DNA from: Alphaproteobacteria bacterium
Lineage (GTDB): Bacteria; Pseudomonadota; Alphaproteobacteria; Rhizobiales; Aestuariivirgaceae
DNA: 7,076 nt
NCBI GenBank assembly: GCA_026400595.1
Contig: JAPLOT010000047.1
Coordinates: 1-7,076 of the forward strand
Direction: 5' to 3'
A model generated the notes under the pieces. That model had not been told where the DNA came from. It searched no databases and saw only the letters and a list, made by a program, of their open reading frames with translations. The translations under genes and the position numbers were made by a program. This document shows, piece after piece, positions 5,285 through 7,076 of the stretch; positions within the stretch are counted from its first letter, which is position 1, and every line of letters starts with the position of its first letter.

Positions 5285-6445
5285 ATGTCTTCACGTCGCT
5301 TTTTTGTCCGATTTTCGGCCTTCAACGCCTTCCTCTTCCTCGGGACCGGCATCCAGCTGCCGTTCCTGCCGCTGTGGCTGAGGAGCGAGGGGCTCTCCGA
5401 TTCACAGATTTCCCTGATCGTGGCGGCGATGATGGCGATCCGCATCTTTGCCATGCCGCTGGGCACCTACCTGGCTGACCTGACCGGTAACCGCCGCCGC
5501 GTCATCGTGCTGTCGACCCTCGCATCCTTTGTCTGCTACGGACTGCTCTACTTTGTTGACGGTTTTGTCAGTCTGCTGATCATGGCCGTGCTCGCGGCAG
5601 CGCTCTTTGCGCCGGTCGGGCCGCTCATCGAGGTCTTCGCGATCGAGGGAAGCGCTCACTACGGTATCGACTATGGCCGCATCCGGCTCTGGGCGTCACT
5701 GAGCTTTCTTTCGGGCAGCCTGCTGTCGGGCCTGTTGCTTGAGTTCGTGCCGGTCAACGCTGTCATTCTGCTCATTGCCGGTGCCCAGGGGATAGGTGCG
5801 CTCGCTACGCTGTTGCTTCCCCCCGATCATGGTATCGTCAAGTCCAAGACCAGGCAGATCCGCTTTTCGGCTGTCCTCGTCTGCGTCTTGGCTGCAAGTT
5901 TTCTGATCTTCGCGGCAGCCTCCAGCATCGGGCAAGCCAGCCATGGCCTGCTCTATGCCATGGGATCGGTCCATTTCAGCGATCTGGGCTACAGCAAGTT
6001 CACCATCGGCAAGCTTTGGGCAGTGGCTGTCATTTCCGAGATCGTGATGTTTGCCTTCTCCAACCGTATCCACAGGCGCTTCGGCTCGGTCAATCTGATT
6101 GCCCTGGGGGTTAGTTGTGGCGTGTTGCGCTGGGGCCTGATGGCGCTGGAACCGCCGCTCGCCATTATGTACCTCGCACAGACGCTGCATGCCGGATCGT
6201 TCGGGCTCACCCACCTCGGCACCATGCACTGCATCCGCGAGACCATTCCGGACGGCATGCGCAATACCGTGCAGGGCCTCTATTCCGCGCTCTCCGGCGG
6301 CATCCTGTTGTCCGCTTCCATGTGGGCGGCTGGGCCCCTCTACGGCGCCTTCGGTGGGCAGGCCTACTGGGTGATGGCAGCTTGTGCGGCAGTTGCCCTT
6401 GTGCTGGCGCTGATCCTCGCCCGCATCAGCCCCAGAGCGAACTAG
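5285..6445 (+). CDS. MFS transporter, MFS_1-like / HcaT-like family
   Basis: This 386-residue inner-membrane secondary transporter has about twelve hydrophobic segments. The first covers about 10-31 (FSAFNAFLFLGTGIQLPFLPL) and the last about 360-380. A typical MFS loop 2-3 motif, GTYLADLTGNRRR, is at 60-72. YGRIRLWASLSFLSGS at 129-144 matches the YGRxRLWGS signature seen after the fourth segment in E. coli HcaT (3-phenylpropionate transporter, about 379 residues) and in nucleoside/H+ symporter relatives. The substrate cannot be read from sequence. The ATG is well fixed: an in-frame TAA lies 27 bases upstream (5258-5260) with no other standard start between them, although the ribosome-binding site is weak. 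The gene overlaps the epimerase tail-to-tail by 20 bp and is divergent from the hypothetical gene. It may be transcribed alone. Being beside the epimerase hints at uptake of a related amino acid or dipeptide, but the opposite orientation weakens this. Confidence 0.9.
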   Translation: MSSRRFFVRFSAFNAFLFLGTGIQLPFLPLWLRSEGLSDSQISLIVAAMMAIRIFAMPLGTYLADLTGNRRRVIVLSTLASFVCYGLLYFVDGFVSLLIMAVLAAALFAPVGPLIEVFAIEGSAHYGIDYGRIRLWASLSFLSGSLLSGLLLEFVPVNAVILLIAGAQGIGALATLLLPPDHGIVKSKTRQIRFSAVLVCVLAASFLIFAAASSIGQASHGLLYAMGSVHFSDLGYSKFTIGKLWAVAVISEIVMFAFSNRIHRRFGSVNLIALGVSCGVLRWGLMALEPPLAIMYLAQTLHAGSFGLTHLGTMHCIRETIPDGMRNTVQGLYSALSGGILLSASMWAAGPLYGAFGGQAYWVMAACAAVALVLALILARISPRAN

Positions 6446-7076
6446 GCGCCGGATACATCAGGCTTCCCTCGAAGCGGATGCCTGGGTCGCGATCCCGTCT
6501 CAGCAGCAAGGGTCCGTCGAGATCCACCACATCGGCGTATTGTGCCACCAGCATGGCGGGCGCCATGGCCAGCGAGGTTGCAAGCATGCAACCCACCATG
6601 ATGCGCAGGCCTTTGCTCTGCGCGTCTCGTGCGAGCGCCAGCGCCTCTGTCAGGCCGCCGGTCTTGTCCAGCTTCACGTTGATGGCATCATACTTTCCCA
6701 CCAGCTGCTCCAATCCGCTGCGATCATGCGCGGACTCGTCGGCACAGACGGGAACCGGCCTTTCCACATGACGCAGGGCCTCGTCATTGCCGGCGGGCAG
6801 CGGCTGCTCGACGAGTTCCACGCCCACGTCGGCACAGATATTGAGCATCGCCGCAAGAGTGTCAGGCGACCAGCCCTCGTTGGCGTCGATGATGAGACGG
6901 CTCTTCGGTGCCGCCGCGCGAATGCGCCGCAGTCGATCGGCATCTCCATCGCGGCCGAGCTTCAGCTTCAGAAGCGGTCGATGTGAGGCGCGGGCCGCAG
7001 CCTCGGCCATGGCTCCAGGCGTGTCGAGGCTGAGCGTATAGGCGGTCACAAGTGCCTGCGGCTCATGCAGCCCGGC
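6426..7076 (-). CDS. dgcA: Enolase-superfamily dipeptide epimerase / N-acetyl-D-glutamate racemase (5' truncated)
   Basis: The reading frame stays open to the window edge, so the visible 216 residues are the C-terminal two thirds of an enzyme usually about 320 residues long. A GTG near 7049 is an internal valine, not the start. It belongs to the muconate-lactonising/dipeptide epimerase branch of the enolase superfamily and should invert the alpha carbon of an Xaa-Glu-type or N-acylated amino acid in the cytoplasm. In visible-fragment numbering, the KxK acid/base motif is K37-L-K39. The Mg2+ ligands are D64 (DANEGW), E90 (EQPLP) and D113 (ADES), and the second catalytic lysine is K135 (NVKLDKTGG). 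DLDGPLLL at 185-192 gives the DxD motif that binds the substrate ammonium group in L-Ala-D/L-Glu epimerases. The sequence matches my memory of alphaproteobacterial proteins now called DgcA, which work with the N-acetyltransferase DgcN (DUF1611) in D-glutamate use. DgcN, if present, would be outside the window. The alternative role is murein-peptide recycling as a YcjG-type epimerase. Confidence 0.87.
   Translation of the reverse strand, partial: AGLHEPQALVTAYTLSLDTPGAMAEAAARASHRPLLKLKLGRDGDADRLRRIRAAAPKSRLIIDANEGWSPDTLAAMLNICADVGVELVEQPLPAGNDEALRHVERPVPVCADESAHDRSGLEQLVGKYDAINVKLDKTGGLTEALALARDAQSKGLRIMVGCMLATSLAMAPAMLVAQYADVVDLDGPLLLRRDRDPGIRFEGSLMYPAPSSLWG

Noticed and set aside
5696..6229. 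Minus-strand open frame (177 codons) opposite the MFS gene
   Set aside because: Its composition is the antisense mirror of membrane segments (Gln, Arg, His, Asp), typical of a shadow frame.
6115..6771. Plus-strand open frame spanning the MFS end and the epimerase
   Set aside because: It runs in another frame of two well-supported genes and is Arg/Ser/Pro-rich without any domain.
1..7076. Mobile element, prophage, defence system or CRISPR array
   Set aside because: There are no transposase, integrase, nuclease or phage-like genes, no terminal repeats, no spaced direct repeats, and codon use looks uniform throughout.

Overview
The window looks like ordinary chromosomal DNA from a GC-rich alphaproteobacterium, most likely a member of the Rhizobiales (Rhizobiaceae-like). 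This rests on the strong G/C third-position bias, a Tat-exported YcbB-type L,D-transpeptidase, a DgcA-type enolase-superfamily epimerase, and a small hypothetical protein with an RGRWFLAEYAKR motif that I associate with alphaproteobacteria. I see no rRNA or tRNA genes, CRISPR arrays, insertion sequences or phage genes. Placement is by resemblance from memory; no search was run.

Layout. (1) 1-114, plus: the last 37 codons of an unrecognised gene. (2) 116-1399, minus: an exported L,D-transpeptidase with a peptidoglycan-binding domain. (3) 1487-3541, minus: a large flavin/iron-sulfur amine dehydrogenase-like protein of the trimethylamine dehydrogenase subfamily. (4) 3629-4606, plus, divergent from (3): a PLP fold-type II threonine/serine dehydratase or racemase. 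(5) 4603-5172, minus: a conserved small hypothetical protein. (6) 5285-6445, plus, divergent from (5): an MFS transporter of the HcaT/MFS_1-like type. (7) 6426-7076, minus, 5' end outside the window: an enolase-superfamily dipeptide epimerase / N-acetyl-D-glutamate racemase.

Organisation. Transcription direction changes at almost every gene, so only (3) and (2) could share a transcript. All three tail-to-tail junctions are extremely tight: a 1-bp gap, a 4-bp overlap sharing a CTAG, and a 20-bp overlap. None leaves room for an intrinsic terminator. The two head-to-head gaps (87 and 112 bp) must hold the divergent promoters.

Function. The genes do not form one obvious pathway. Three encode enzymes linked to peptidoglycan or to D-/L-amino-acid chemistry (L,D-transpeptidase, PLP dehydratase/racemase, DgcA-type epimerase), which is suggestive at most. 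The most informative protein is the trimethylamine dehydrogenase homologue. It keeps the covalent-flavin cysteine, the catalytic Tyr/His/Asp set and the 4Fe-4S cysteines, but has lost two of the three aromatic substrate-pocket residues and the tyrosine implicated in docking to electron-transfer flavoprotein. It is therefore probably a dehydrogenase for a different amine. I do not see a new multi-gene system in this window.
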